DNA from: Sphingobacterium endophyticum
GTDB taxonomy: Bacteria; Bacteroidota; Bacteroidia; Sphingobacteriales; Sphingobacteriaceae
Assembly: GCF_009733535.1 (NCBI RefSeq)
Contig: NZ_SMMI01000013.1
Location: forward strand, 1 to 64,000
DNA length: 64,000 nt
Direction of reading: 5' to 3'
The notes under the pieces are model-generated. The model did not search any database, was not told the DNA's origin, and saw nothing but the letters and a program-made list of their open reading frames with translations. Both the position numbers and the translations under genes were made by a program. Of this stretch, positions 44,194-52,918 are shown one piece after another; position 1 is the first letter of the stretch, and every line of letters starts with the position of its first letter.

Positions 44194-45336
44194 ATGGATA
44201 GAAGGAATTTCATTTCACAGAGTATAATATTAGGAAGTAGTTTGGTAGTTGGTCATTCTAATCTACCGAATAACATCATAGGAAACACAAACTATATGAG
44301 TCAAAAGAATATTAATAAGGAAATGGTAAAATTTCGACCTAAGTCTAAAAGTGGTTTTGGAGGTGTTGCCATAGGAAATGGTTTCAATGTAGATCATGGA
44401 GATATGGTTGCTCATGAGGCTATGGATCAGGCATGGAAATCTGGAGTTAGATATTTTGATACCTCACCATGGTATGGATTAGGAATAAGTGAACGCAGGA
44501 TGGGGCTCTATCTCAAAGATAAAATAAAGGAGGAGTACACTATTTCTTCGAAAATAGGTAGGATATTGGTGCCGGAAAATAATTTTAAACAGAAGGGATT
44601 AATGTGGGGAGGTCAGCTAAATGCGTCCTATCGGTATGACTACACAGCAGAAGGTGCAAGAAGAAGTATTGAAGATAGTTTACAAAGGATGGGGATAGGA
44701 TCATTAGACATTGTTTTTGTTCATGATTTATCACCTGATAATGGCGATATGGGTAAAGATTGGGTTAAATATTTTGAAATTGCTCAGGATGGTGCCTTTA
44801 AGGAATTAACGAAAATGAGGGAGGAAGGCTTAATAAAAGGTTGGGGACTTGGAGTAAATACGATTGAACCTATTTTAAAAACTTTGGAAGTGGCTGATCC
44901 TGATATTTTTCTTTCTGCGTGTCAATATTCATTAATAAAATACGAGGATGATCTTAAGGAGGTATTTCCTAAGATTTCAGAAAGGGGGATGTCTATTGTA
45001 GTCGGAGCGCCTTTATGTGCAGGATTTTTAGCGGGAAGGCCAAGGTATTTGTATGGTAAAGATATTCCTGAATTTGCGGCCGACAGATTGAAAAAATTGA
45101 CTCAAGTTGCAGATAACCATCATGTAGACCTAAGAACAGCAGCATTACAGTTTTCAGCAGCAGCAGCAGTTGTATCTGCTGTTATTCCTGGCGCAAGTTC
45201 TGCAGAGCAAGCAAAAGCGAATGCGGCTTCTTTTGATATGAAGATACCTGCTGGATTTTGGGAAGAACTAAAAGCCGAAAAAATAATTCTTGAAGATGCG
45301 CCGGTTCCAAATGAAAAATTGCAGGATGGAATATAA
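44194..45336 (+). CDS. Aldo/keto reductase with twin-arginine-like leader
   Basis: The 380-aa protein begins MDRRNFISQSIILGSSLVVG, resembling a Tat signal (RR-N-F). After about residue 50 comes an aldo/keto reductase barrel: GVRYFDTSPWYGLGISERRMG carries the catalytic Asp and Tyr, ISSKIGRILVPEN the Lys, and DIVFVHDLSPDNG the His. It resembles D-threo-aldose (L-fucose) 1-dehydrogenases and oxidises sugars to lactones with NAD(P). Export would be unusual for a NAD(P) enzyme unless Tat-folded. It overlaps the next gene by 11 bp. Confidence 0.88.
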   Translation: MDRRNFISQSIILGSSLVVGHSNLPNNIIGNTNYMSQKNINKEMVKFRPKSKSGFGGVAIGNGFNVDHGDMVAHEAMDQAWKSGVRYFDTSPWYGLGISERRMGLYLKDKIKEEYTISSKIGRILVPENNFKQKGLMWGGQLNASYRYDYTAEGARRSIEDSLQRMGIGSLDIVFVHDLSPDNGDMGKDWVKYFEIAQDGAFKELTKMREEGLIKGWGLGVNTIEPILKTLEVADPDIFLSACQYSLIKYEDDLKEVFPKISERGMSIVVGAPLCAGFLAGRPRYLYGKDIPEFAADRLKKLTQVADNHHVDLRTAALQFSAAAAVVSAVIPGASSAEQAKANAASFDMKIPAGFWEELKAEKIILEDAPVPNEKLQDGI

Positions 45337-46183
45337 AGATAAGATTGGGTTTATTGGATTAGGCAATATGGGTAAACCTATGGCCAAGAATTTAGAAAAG
45401 GCTGGAGTAAATCTTTTTGTATACAATAGGACGGCAGAAAAGATGCAAGATTTCGCTGAAAACAGCATGATATGCCATGATATTGTAACGCTGATTAGGT
45501 CAAGTGATATTATATTTACCATGCTAACCAATGATGATGCTGTACATGCGGTTTATGAAACGATTTTATCCATGAACATAGCAGGGAAATTATTCGTGGA
45601 CATGAGTACAATATCACAAGAAGCATCCAATGCGATATCGGAAATTACTAAGTCTAAAGGAGCAGGATTTATAGATGCTCCTGTTGCTGGGAGTACACAG
45701 CCGGCAAAAGACGGGACCTTAATATTTATGGTAGGAGGTAGTGAGGAAGATGAGAAGAAAGTATTGCCATATTTAGAAATTATGGGTAAAGAAGTGAAGT
45801 ATATGGGGGAAAATGGACAAGGAGTTAATGCTAAATTATGTATTAATTATTATTTGTCCATATTATATCAAGGAATGGCTGAAACAGTATTATTTGCGGA
45901 GAAGTTAGGGATATCTAGGGAGAATATGATGAGCATTATCAATGAAAGTGCAAGTGGGAGCGGTGCTTCAAAGGTTAAGACGAAATCCATTATAAAAGAT
46001 GAATACCCAGCAGCATTTTCGATTGATCTGATGTTAAAAGATGTAAAATTGGCTATTGAAGCTGGTGCAAAATTTCCATTAACAGCAAGTATATTGGAAA
46101 CCTATCAAGGAGCGAAGGATGCAGGGTTTTCCGATTCAGACGTCATGAGTATCATACCCTTCATTAAGGGTAAGGATAAATAA
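45326..46183 (+). CDS. 3-hydroxyisobutyrate dehydrogenase-like (beta-hydroxyacid) dehydrogenase
   Basis: The ATG at 45326 (MEYKDKIGFIGLGNMG) is preferred over the frame start at 45290, and gives 285 residues. The Rossmann motif GFIGLGNMGKPMAKNL, the FIDAPVAGSTQPAKDGTL substrate loop and catalytic Lys in GQGVNAKLCINYYLS identify the beta-hydroxyacid dehydrogenase family. Substrate could be 3-hydroxyisobutyrate, tartronate semialdehyde, succinic semialdehyde or an aldonate; I cannot choose. The start overlaps the aldo/keto reductase gene by 11 bp, implying translational coupling. Confidence 0.9.
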   Translation: MEYKDKIGFIGLGNMGKPMAKNLEKAGVNLFVYNRTAEKMQDFAENSMICHDIVTLIRSSDIIFTMLTNDDAVHAVYETILSMNIAGKLFVDMSTISQEASNAISEITKSKGAGFIDAPVAGSTQPAKDGTLIFMVGGSEEDEKKVLPYLEIMGKEVKYMGENGQGVNAKLCINYYLSILYQGMAETVLFAEKLGISRENMMSIINESASGSGASKVKTKSIIKDEYPAAFSIDLMLKDVKLAIEAGAKFPLTASILETYQGAKDAGFSDSDVMSIIPFIKGKDK

Positions 46184-46231
46184 ATTTTGATATGGAGATG
46201 TTATAAAAAAGTTTAATTAAAATATCTAATT

Positions 46232-46972
46232 ATGAAAAAGGATTATATAATCATTCTTTTGAGTGTTTTATTAGGGCAATTGGCAATGGGCCAAAGTTTA
46301 AAAGAAGTAGAATATTCGGAGGGTAATCAATCATTGAAAGGATTGGTTACCAGCAATTCTGGAAAATCTTTGCCTGCAGTTTTAATTCTACCGGCCTGGA
46401 AGGGAATAGACCAAGAAGCAAAGGACACTGCATTGGCTCTGGAAAAACAAGGATTCATTGCTTTTATTGCGGATATATATGGAGTTGGGAATAACCCTTC
46501 GGACAATAATGCATCTGCGAAGCTTTCTTCGCAATATAAAAATGATTATCAATCCTATCAAAAAAGGATTCAGGCAGGTCTTGATGAATTGAAAAAATTA
46601 GGGGCTACCAAAACTGCAGTCATTGGGTATTGTTTTGGTGGCACTGGGGCACTTGAAGCTGCAAGAGGAGGATTGGCAGTAGAGGGTGTCGTATGTATCC
46701 ACGGAGGATTGGCTAAGGCTAAGGATCGCCCAAATAATGAAATAAAAACCAAGGTTTTGGTTGAGCATCCTGCAGATGATGCTTCTGTTAAAAAAGAAGA
46801 TTATGATGGTTTAATAATGGAATTAAACGAGGGGAAAGCAGATTGGCAGATTATTACTTATTCTAATTCAAAACACACCTTTACAAATCCTGCATCGAAT
46901 GATTATAATCCAACTATGGCAAAACGAGCTTGGAATCATACTTTGTTATTCTTAAATGAGATTTTGAAATAA
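46232..46972 (+). CDS. Secreted dienelactone hydrolase family protein
   Basis: The 246-aa protein has a signal peptide (cleavage near AMGQ, residue 21) and an alpha/beta-hydrolase fold with Cys134 as nucleophile in GYCFGGTGALEAA and a His in SNSKHTFTNP; an Asp in VEHPADDAS completes the likely triad. This Cys nucleophile is typical of dienelactone hydrolases. Natural substrate unknown, although it stands after two enzymes that could make lactones or hydroxy acids. A terminator follows. Confidence 0.9.
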   Translation: MKKDYIIILLSVLLGQLAMGQSLKEVEYSEGNQSLKGLVTSNSGKSLPAVLILPAWKGIDQEAKDTALALEKQGFIAFIADIYGVGNNPSDNNASAKLSSQYKNDYQSYQKRIQAGLDELKKLGATKTAVIGYCFGGTGALEAARGGLAVEGVVCIHGGLAKAKDRPNNEIKTKVLVEHPADDASVKKEDYDGLIMELNEGKADWQIITYSNSKHTFTNPASNDYNPTMAKRAWNHTLLFLNEILK

Positions 46973-46993
46973 ACTTTAATTTAAAATATTGAG

Positions 46994-47017
46994 AGCCACC
47001 TTTTTGGTGGCTTTTTT
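46994..47017 (+). terminator. Rho-independent terminator after the DLH-like gene
   Basis: AGCCACC (46994-47000), a TTTTT loop, then GGTGGCT (47006-47012) and a T run. Confidence 0.9.
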
Positions 47018-47607
47018 ATTTATACTATAGATCGTTTTATTTTTTCTTTAAACATATCAAATAGAAAATTGAAGTAATAAAAAGGGATGAAAATAAGATC
47101 CATTCACTTGTTAACGTATGTTTATAGTACGAATACAAGGCTGTTAACAAGAAAGATTTAGAAAAGAATAATAGCAAAAGAATAACCCTCATCTTAATGT
47201 AATTAGAAATGCATAATAATTAATTATAGATTAAATAAATTTAATAATAAAAATGGATTTCTTCTGAGTAATTGTATTATTTTTTATGAATAATGATCAG
47301 TTTTTGATTTCAAAATCAAAATTAAACCATTAAAAATTAAGGGAAATCTATAAGGATATCTAAATCTCTTTCAAAAATTCAATTCTATGTTACATTTATA
47401 TTAATAAATCATTAAATTCTATTCTGCGGTTTAATTTAATGAGAAGCAATCATTTATAAGTGTTTATTCAACATTTATCTTGAATTAAAAAAATTAGAAA
47501 TAGAGTTAGGGAATAAAAAATTTATAAAATGATTTGCGCACACGGTTGTTTTATCTAACTTAGGGCAACTAAACATAAATCTATAATAACTTAAACGCCT
47601 TAATTCT
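47018..47607. other. 590-bp AT-rich leader region upstream of susC
   Basis: No gene is evident. It contains a 20-bp palindrome at 47302-47321 (TTTTGATTT-CA-AAATCAAAA). It must hold the promoter of the SusC/SusD pair, but I cannot identify a convincing -33/-7 pair. No ECF sigma/anti-sigma genes lie nearby. Confidence 0.4.
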
Positions 47608-50600
47608 ATGGTTAAAAGCCACCATCTTTTCAAAGGAAAGAATGGGATGAAAATGCTTCGAATCGGAGGAGCCACTATGCTTTTCAGCATAGCCTCAGTT
47701 TCAGGATTTGCTCATTCAACAGTGCATGCTACCAATTATGCTATGCATTGGCAAAATCAAGTAACAGTTCGAGGAACTGTGAAAGATATTTCTACTGGCC
47801 AGCCCTTGGCCGGAATAACTGTAAGTGTTAAAGGTACTAACCAAGCCACAACAACCGATGAACAAGGAAATTATTCATTGGATGGGGTGCCAGGTTCAGC
47901 TACTTTAGTATTTACTTCAGTTGGATTTGAGAAAAAAGAAGTCTCTGTATCCAATCAAACAACCGTCAATATAGACTTGTCAGCAACATCAGATAATATC
48001 GATGAAGTTGTCGTGGTAGGATATGGTACTCAGAAAAAAGAGACCGTAACTGGAGCGGTATCAGCAGTTAAAGGGGAAGAGCTGAAAAAGTCTCCCGCCA
48101 TTAATCTATCCAATGCTATGGCAGGTCGTGTACCTGGAGTAGTTGCGACGAATGGTAGTGGAGAACCCGGTTATGATGGTTCAGGAATTCGTATCCGTGG
48201 AACGAATACGCTTGGAGATTCAGGTCCATTGATTGTAATCGATGGAATTCCTGCAAGATCAGGAGGTATTGATCGCTTAAATCCTGCAGATATTGAAAAT
48301 ATTTCGGTTCTGAAGGATGCATCGGCAGCTATCTATGGTGCCCGTGCTGCGAATGGGGTAATCCTTGTTACTACCAAACGAGGTAAAACGGGTAAACCAT
48401 TATTATCATATACCTTTAACCAAGGATTTTCACAACCCACAGTTGTACCAAAATTAGCAGATGCAGTTCAGTATTCTGAGATGCGTAATGAGTTGGAAAT
48501 TTATAAATTACCAGTTTCTGAATGGGGGGCAGCACTAGATGCATTTAATTCAGCTGGATCATATAAAAGACCAAATGGAAGTACGGTAACGGCACCTTTT
48601 GATTCTGAGGACAAAAAATTATTTGCAGACGGTTCTGATCCATGGGGACATCCCAATACGGATTGGTATAAGGAAGCACTAAAAAATTGGTCTCCCCAGG
48701 CTAAGCATAATGTTCAATTAGAGGGAGGGACGGAAGATCTAAGGTATTTAATGTCATTAGGTTATCTTAACCAAGATGGGTATTATAAAAATTCAGCAAC
48801 GGGTTATAAGCAGTATGATATCCGGGTGAATTTAGATGCCAACATCAATAAATATATCAAGACCCAATTCGGTGTTTTAGGAAGACAAGAAAACAGGAAT
48901 TTCCCTACAAAAGGAGCGGGAACAATTTTCCGTATGTTGATGCGTGGTAACCCAACGATGCCAGCATATTGGCCAAATGGTATGCCAGGTCCAGATATTG
49001 AATATGGAGAGAATCCTGTTGTTATTTCCACTGATGCAACGGGATATGATCGGGATAAGCGGTATTTTTTCCAAACTAACGGACAGGTAGAAATCAAGAT
49101 TCCGGGAGTAGAAGGTTTGAAAGTAACAGGAACGGCGGCGATCGATAAATACGTAAGAGGAACCAAACGTTGGGAGATTCCATGGTATTTATATACTTGG
49201 CAGGGAGACTATGAAGCAGATGGAGTTACACCATTATTAGTAGCAGGAAAACGTGGTCCGGCAGAACCAAGATTGAATCAATCCAATGAGGATCAGATGA
49301 ACATTCTATTAGGAGCTGTTGCATCTTATGACAAGGTAATAGGGGATCATACCTTAAATATTTTGGCGGGTGTTAACCGTGAAACCATACGTAATGATAA
49401 TTTTTCAGCATTTAGAAGGTATTTCCTTTCGAATAATATCGACTATTTATTTGCTGGAGGAGATGCGGAAAAAGATAACTCAGGAGGTGCATACGAAAGA
49501 GCTCGTTTAAACTACTTTGGAAGGTTTAATTATAACTACAAAGGCAAATATATTGCTGAGTTATTGTGGCGTTATGATGGTTCTTATATGTTCCCTGAAG
49601 ATTCACGTTATGGATTCTTTCCTGGAGCCATGCTAGGTTGGATGGTTTCAGAAGAAAATTTCTGGAAGGAGAATGTGCCATTTGTCAATTATTTTAAAAT
49701 CAGAGCATCCTATGGTCAAATGGGTAATGACAATATTTATTACAATGGTGCACTTCAGGAGTATCAATATTATTCAACCTATGGATTTGGTACTTATGTG
49801 ATCAATAATGAGGTTGTTAAATCATTGTACGAGAGTCGCGTTCCGAATATGTTTATCACCTGGGAGGTTGCGAATAACTATAACTTAGGGTTTGACTTTC
49901 AATTTTTAGGAGGGAAGTTTAACGCTGAATTTGATTTATTTAGAAATAGCCGCGAGAGTATTTTATGGCGTAGAAATGCTTCCATACCTCAGAGTACAGG
50001 TATGTCATTACCAGCGGAGAATATTGGAAAAGTGGACAACTCTGGATTTGATTTAAATATTGGATATAAGGAGACCTTTGGAGAATTAGGTTTCAATGCT
50101 TCAGTAAATGGAGGCTATGCTAAGAACAAAATTATTTTTTGGGATGAGGCACCGGGAGCACCAGAATGGCAGAAAAGTACTGGTCGCGCTATTAATGCTG
50201 GTATGTATTATATCTATGATGGGGTATTTAAGGATCAAGCTGACATTGATGCAAATACCATAGACTATTCTGATATCACTGGTAATCTTCGTCCAGGAGA
50301 TATGAAATATCAAGATTATGATGGCGATGGAAAGATCACACCAGATGACCGAGTTCGCAGGAATAAAAATACTGTTCCAACATTCCAAGGAGGGCTTAAT
50401 CTAGGATTTACGTACAAGAATTTTGATTTGTCTATTTTATTCCAAGGGGCAATGGGAGCAGAGATGAGAGTAGGTACAGATGAGTCAGGTGCAATCGGTA
50501 ACTATTTATTAGATTTCTACGAAAAACGTTGGTCAATTGAAAATCCAAGCTCGGAACATCCGCGTATTACAGACCGTAGTGACCAATATTTCTCTTACAA

Positions 50601-50841
50601 TAATACCTATTGGATGCGTAATACAGACTACCTTCGTCTAAAAACCTTAGAATTAGGTTATAACGCCCCAACAGACTGGACCAAGAAATTTGGTGTTAGC
50701 AGTGCTAGGATTTTTGTAAGCGGTCAGAATTTATTGACTTGGAGTGGAATGAAAATTTATGATCCAGAATCCACAAACGCAGTTGGACAATATTATCCAC
50801 AAGCGAGATTGATTAACTCTGGTATTATGGTTTCCTTTTAA
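47608..50841 (+). CDS. SusC/RagA-type TonB-linked outer-membrane transporter
   Basis: The 1077-aa protein has an extended, basic N-terminal signal region (to about residue 41), a carboxypeptidase-regulatory-like domain (VRGTVKDISTGQPLAGITVS), the SusC TonB-box/plug start IDEVVVVGYGTQKK, plug motifs AMAGRVPGV and LNPADIENISVLKDASAAIY, and a long beta-barrel ending in MVSF. It imports oligomers captured by its SusD partner across the outer membrane with TonB energy. The cargo cannot be inferred. The SusD gene starts 6 bp after its stop. Confidence 0.96.
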   Translation: MVKSHHLFKGKNGMKMLRIGGATMLFSIASVSGFAHSTVHATNYAMHWQNQVTVRGTVKDISTGQPLAGITVSVKGTNQATTTDEQGNYSLDGVPGSATLVFTSVGFEKKEVSVSNQTTVNIDLSATSDNIDEVVVVGYGTQKKETVTGAVSAVKGEELKKSPAINLSNAMAGRVPGVVATNGSGEPGYDGSGIRIRGTNTLGDSGPLIVIDGIPARSGGIDRLNPADIENISVLKDASAAIYGARAANGVILVTTKRGKTGKPLLSYTFNQGFSQPTVVPKLADAVQYSEMRNELEIYKLPVSEWGAALDAFNSAGSYKRPNGSTVTAPFDSEDKKLFADGSDPWGHPNTDWYKEALKNWSPQAKHNVQLEGGTEDLRYLMSLGYLNQDGYYKNSATGYKQYDIRVNLDANINKYIKTQFGVLGRQENRNFPTKGAGTIFRMLMRGNPTMPAYWPNGMPGPDIEYGENPVVISTDATGYDRDKRYFFQTNGQVEIKIPGVEGLKVTGTAAIDKYVRGTKRWEIPWYLYTWQGDYEADGVTPLLVAGKRGPAEPRLNQSNEDQMNILLGAVASYDKVIGDHTLNILAGVNRETIRNDNFSAFRRYFLSNNIDYLFAGGDAEKDNSGGAYERARLNYFGRFNYNYKGKYIAELLWRYDGSYMFPEDSRYGFFPGAMLGWMVSEENFWKENVPFVNYFKIRASYGQMGNDNIYYNGALQEYQYYSTYGFGTYVINNEVVKSLYESRVPNMFITWEVANNYNLGFDFQFLGGKFNAEFDLFRNSRESILWRRNASIPQSTGMSLPAENIGKVDNSGFDLNIGYKETFGELGFNASVNGGYAKNKIIFWDEAPGAPEWQKSTGRAINAGMYYIYDGVFKDQADIDANTIDYSDITGNLRPGDMKYQDYDGDGKITPDDRVRRNKNTVPTFQGGLNLGFTYKNFDLSILFQGAMGAEMRVGTDESGAIGNYLLDFYEKRWSIENPSSEHPRITDRSDQYFSYNNTYWMRNTDYLRLKTLELGYNAPTDWTKKFGVSSARIFVSGQNLLTWSGMKIYDPESTNAVGQYYPQARLINSGIMVSF

Positions 50842-50847
50842 TAATTG

Positions 50848-52728
50848 ATGAACATGAAATTAAAATTTAAATTACAATATATTCCTTTGGCCTTAATGGG
50901 CTTAATGGCTTCGTGTAATGACGATTTTGTCAGCACCAAACCATTAGGTGAAGTATCAGAGGATGTGGTTTGGACAGATGGGGCGCTGGCTCAGGCATTT
51001 GTCTACGAAATATACAATGGATTTGGGGTAGGAGGATTTTACGAGCAACAGATGGCTTCCATGACCGATGAGGCTCTTTTTACCCATCCAGGCCGTGGTA
51101 TAAACACCGTAACTGAAAGTAGGTCCAATGCAGCTGATCAAGGTTATATAATGGATACCTATAACTATGGACATATGTACTCCAGGATTCGTGCTACTAA
51201 CATCGCCATTCAACAATTAAGAAATCCACAGTTTGATAAAGGTCAAGCAGATAAATTGTTGGGAGAAGCTTATTTTCTAAGGGCTTATTTCTATCAGCAG
51301 TTGCTTCGACTATATGGCTCTGTACCATTGATTACCAATGTTTATGAATTGGGAGAGGCGGATTATATGAAAGAGCGAAATACTTATGAAGAGTGTGTTA
51401 ATTTGATTGTAAATGACTGTGACTCTGCTGTTACCTTGATGCAAGGGGTTGGGAAAGTTGATGGAAGGGCCAATGAAGTTGCTGCATTAGCATTAAAGGC
51501 AAGAGTTTTGACATATGCTGCATCAGATCTTCACGATATTCCCACAGCAAAAGGCAAGTCAGCCACGATCAGTGCTTATTCTAAACCAGAATTTTTAGGT
51601 TATGTTTCTGGCGATAAAAGAGCAAGATGGCAAAAAGCGAAGGATGCTGCTAAGAAGGTTGTAGACCATTCAGAATATGGGTATCAAATGAGTTTGACAG
51701 CTCCTGTAACTGCAGAACAAGGCACTGCGAATTATTTAGATATCGCGATGGGCGGTGGAAGTAAGGTTGCGAATGCTGAAGGAAAGAAAGACTTAATTTT
51801 AGGACGATTCTTTGTTGATTTAAAGGATGAGCGAGGTGGTTATGTTGGCCGTGATAATGGTCCAAACGGCTATCATAACTGGTCTGGAAATACGCCGATA
51901 CAGTTGTTAGTAGATGATTATGAAATGTTAACGGGAGTGAAATTTAGTTGGGATAACCCAGCGCATAAGGCAGCCCCATATACCAATCGTGATCCTAGGT
52001 TTTATGCTACCATCAGTCATGATGGATCTACCTGGAAACCTAGAACTGAGGATGTGAAAAATAGAGATCCGTATAATCAAATTCAAACTGGACGTTATGA
52101 AATTGGAAATGGTTCTGGTTCTAAAACAGTTTCATTTGGATTGGATACAAGAAACAGCCCAATTGAAGATTGGAATGGTTCTTATACCGGATATTATTAC
52201 CGCAAATTTGTAGATCCTAATCCTGCAATAATTGATCAGAATACACGTCAGCAAATTCCTTGGCCATTATTAAGATATACTGAGGCCGTATTAAACTACG
52301 CCGAAGCATGTATTGAGTTAGGGGAAGATGCAGAAGCTAAAACCTGGTTAAATAAAATCCGTTTCCGCTCAGGAATGCCGGCAATTACAGAAACTGGAGC
52401 CGCATTAAAAGAAAGGTATAGAAACGAACGTCGTATTGAATTGGCTTATGAAGAACACCGTTTCTTTGATGCCAGACGTTGGATGATTGCTCCTACAACT
52501 TTGGGTCGTAAAGTTACTATTATGGATATTTTTGGTCAACTTAAACCAGGGAAGACTGTTAATATTTATAAATATGATATAAACAACTATACATATACCT
52601 ATACCGTAAATACCTTAAACCCAGGTATTGAAAATAGGAGTTGGAATGATAAAATGTATTTCACTTCATTCCATAGGGATGAAATCAATAGAAATACGAA
52701 ATTGCTTCAGAATCCTGGTTACCAATAG
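50848..52728 (+). CDS. SusD/RagB-type surface nutrient-binding lipoprotein
   Basis: The ATG at 50848 gives 626 residues (an in-frame TTG three bases earlier is less likely). The signal ends in the lipobox MASC. The body has the SusD tetratricopeptide-like helices (GEAYFLRAYFYQQLLRLYG is the family hallmark), LLRYTEAVLNYAEACIELG and ERRIELAYEEHRFFDARRW near the C-terminus. It binds the cargo of the SusC-like protein at the cell surface. The pair forms an operon with a strong terminator at its end. Length (626) is longer than the classical SusD (about 550). Confidence 0.95.
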   Translation: MNMKLKFKLQYIPLALMGLMASCNDDFVSTKPLGEVSEDVVWTDGALAQAFVYEIYNGFGVGGFYEQQMASMTDEALFTHPGRGINTVTESRSNAADQGYIMDTYNYGHMYSRIRATNIAIQQLRNPQFDKGQADKLLGEAYFLRAYFYQQLLRLYGSVPLITNVYELGEADYMKERNTYEECVNLIVNDCDSAVTLMQGVGKVDGRANEVAALALKARVLTYAASDLHDIPTAKGKSATISAYSKPEFLGYVSGDKRARWQKAKDAAKKVVDHSEYGYQMSLTAPVTAEQGTANYLDIAMGGGSKVANAEGKKDLILGRFFVDLKDERGGYVGRDNGPNGYHNWSGNTPIQLLVDDYEMLTGVKFSWDNPAHKAAPYTNRDPRFYATISHDGSTWKPRTEDVKNRDPYNQIQTGRYEIGNGSGSKTVSFGLDTRNSPIEDWNGSYTGYYYRKFVDPNPAIIDQNTRQQIPWPLLRYTEAVLNYAEACIELGEDAEAKTWLNKIRFRSGMPAITETGAALKERYRNERRIELAYEEHRFFDARRWMIAPTTLGRKVTIMDIFGQLKPGKTVNIYKYDINNYTYTYTVNTLNPGIENRSWNDKMYFTSFHRDEINRNTKLLQNPGYQ

Positions 52729-52750
52729 GATTAGTTAAGTATATAGATTG

Positions 52751-52777
52751 GCCCAACCATTTAGGTTGGGCTTTTTT
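52751..52777 (+). terminator. Rho-independent terminator after susD
   Basis: GCCCAACC (52751-52758), ATTTA loop, GGTTGGGC (52764-52771) and a T run. Confidence 0.95.
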
Positions 52778-52918
52778 ATTTTATAAGAGTCAAGTCTTTT
52801 TTGATTTTGTAAAAATGTTAAGGATATAATAAGCTGAGGTTAAATATTTATGATGAATTAACTAAATTGAAGAATCAAGTTATTTAAATCCTAGTTTTGG
52901 GATCTAAACGAATTATAA

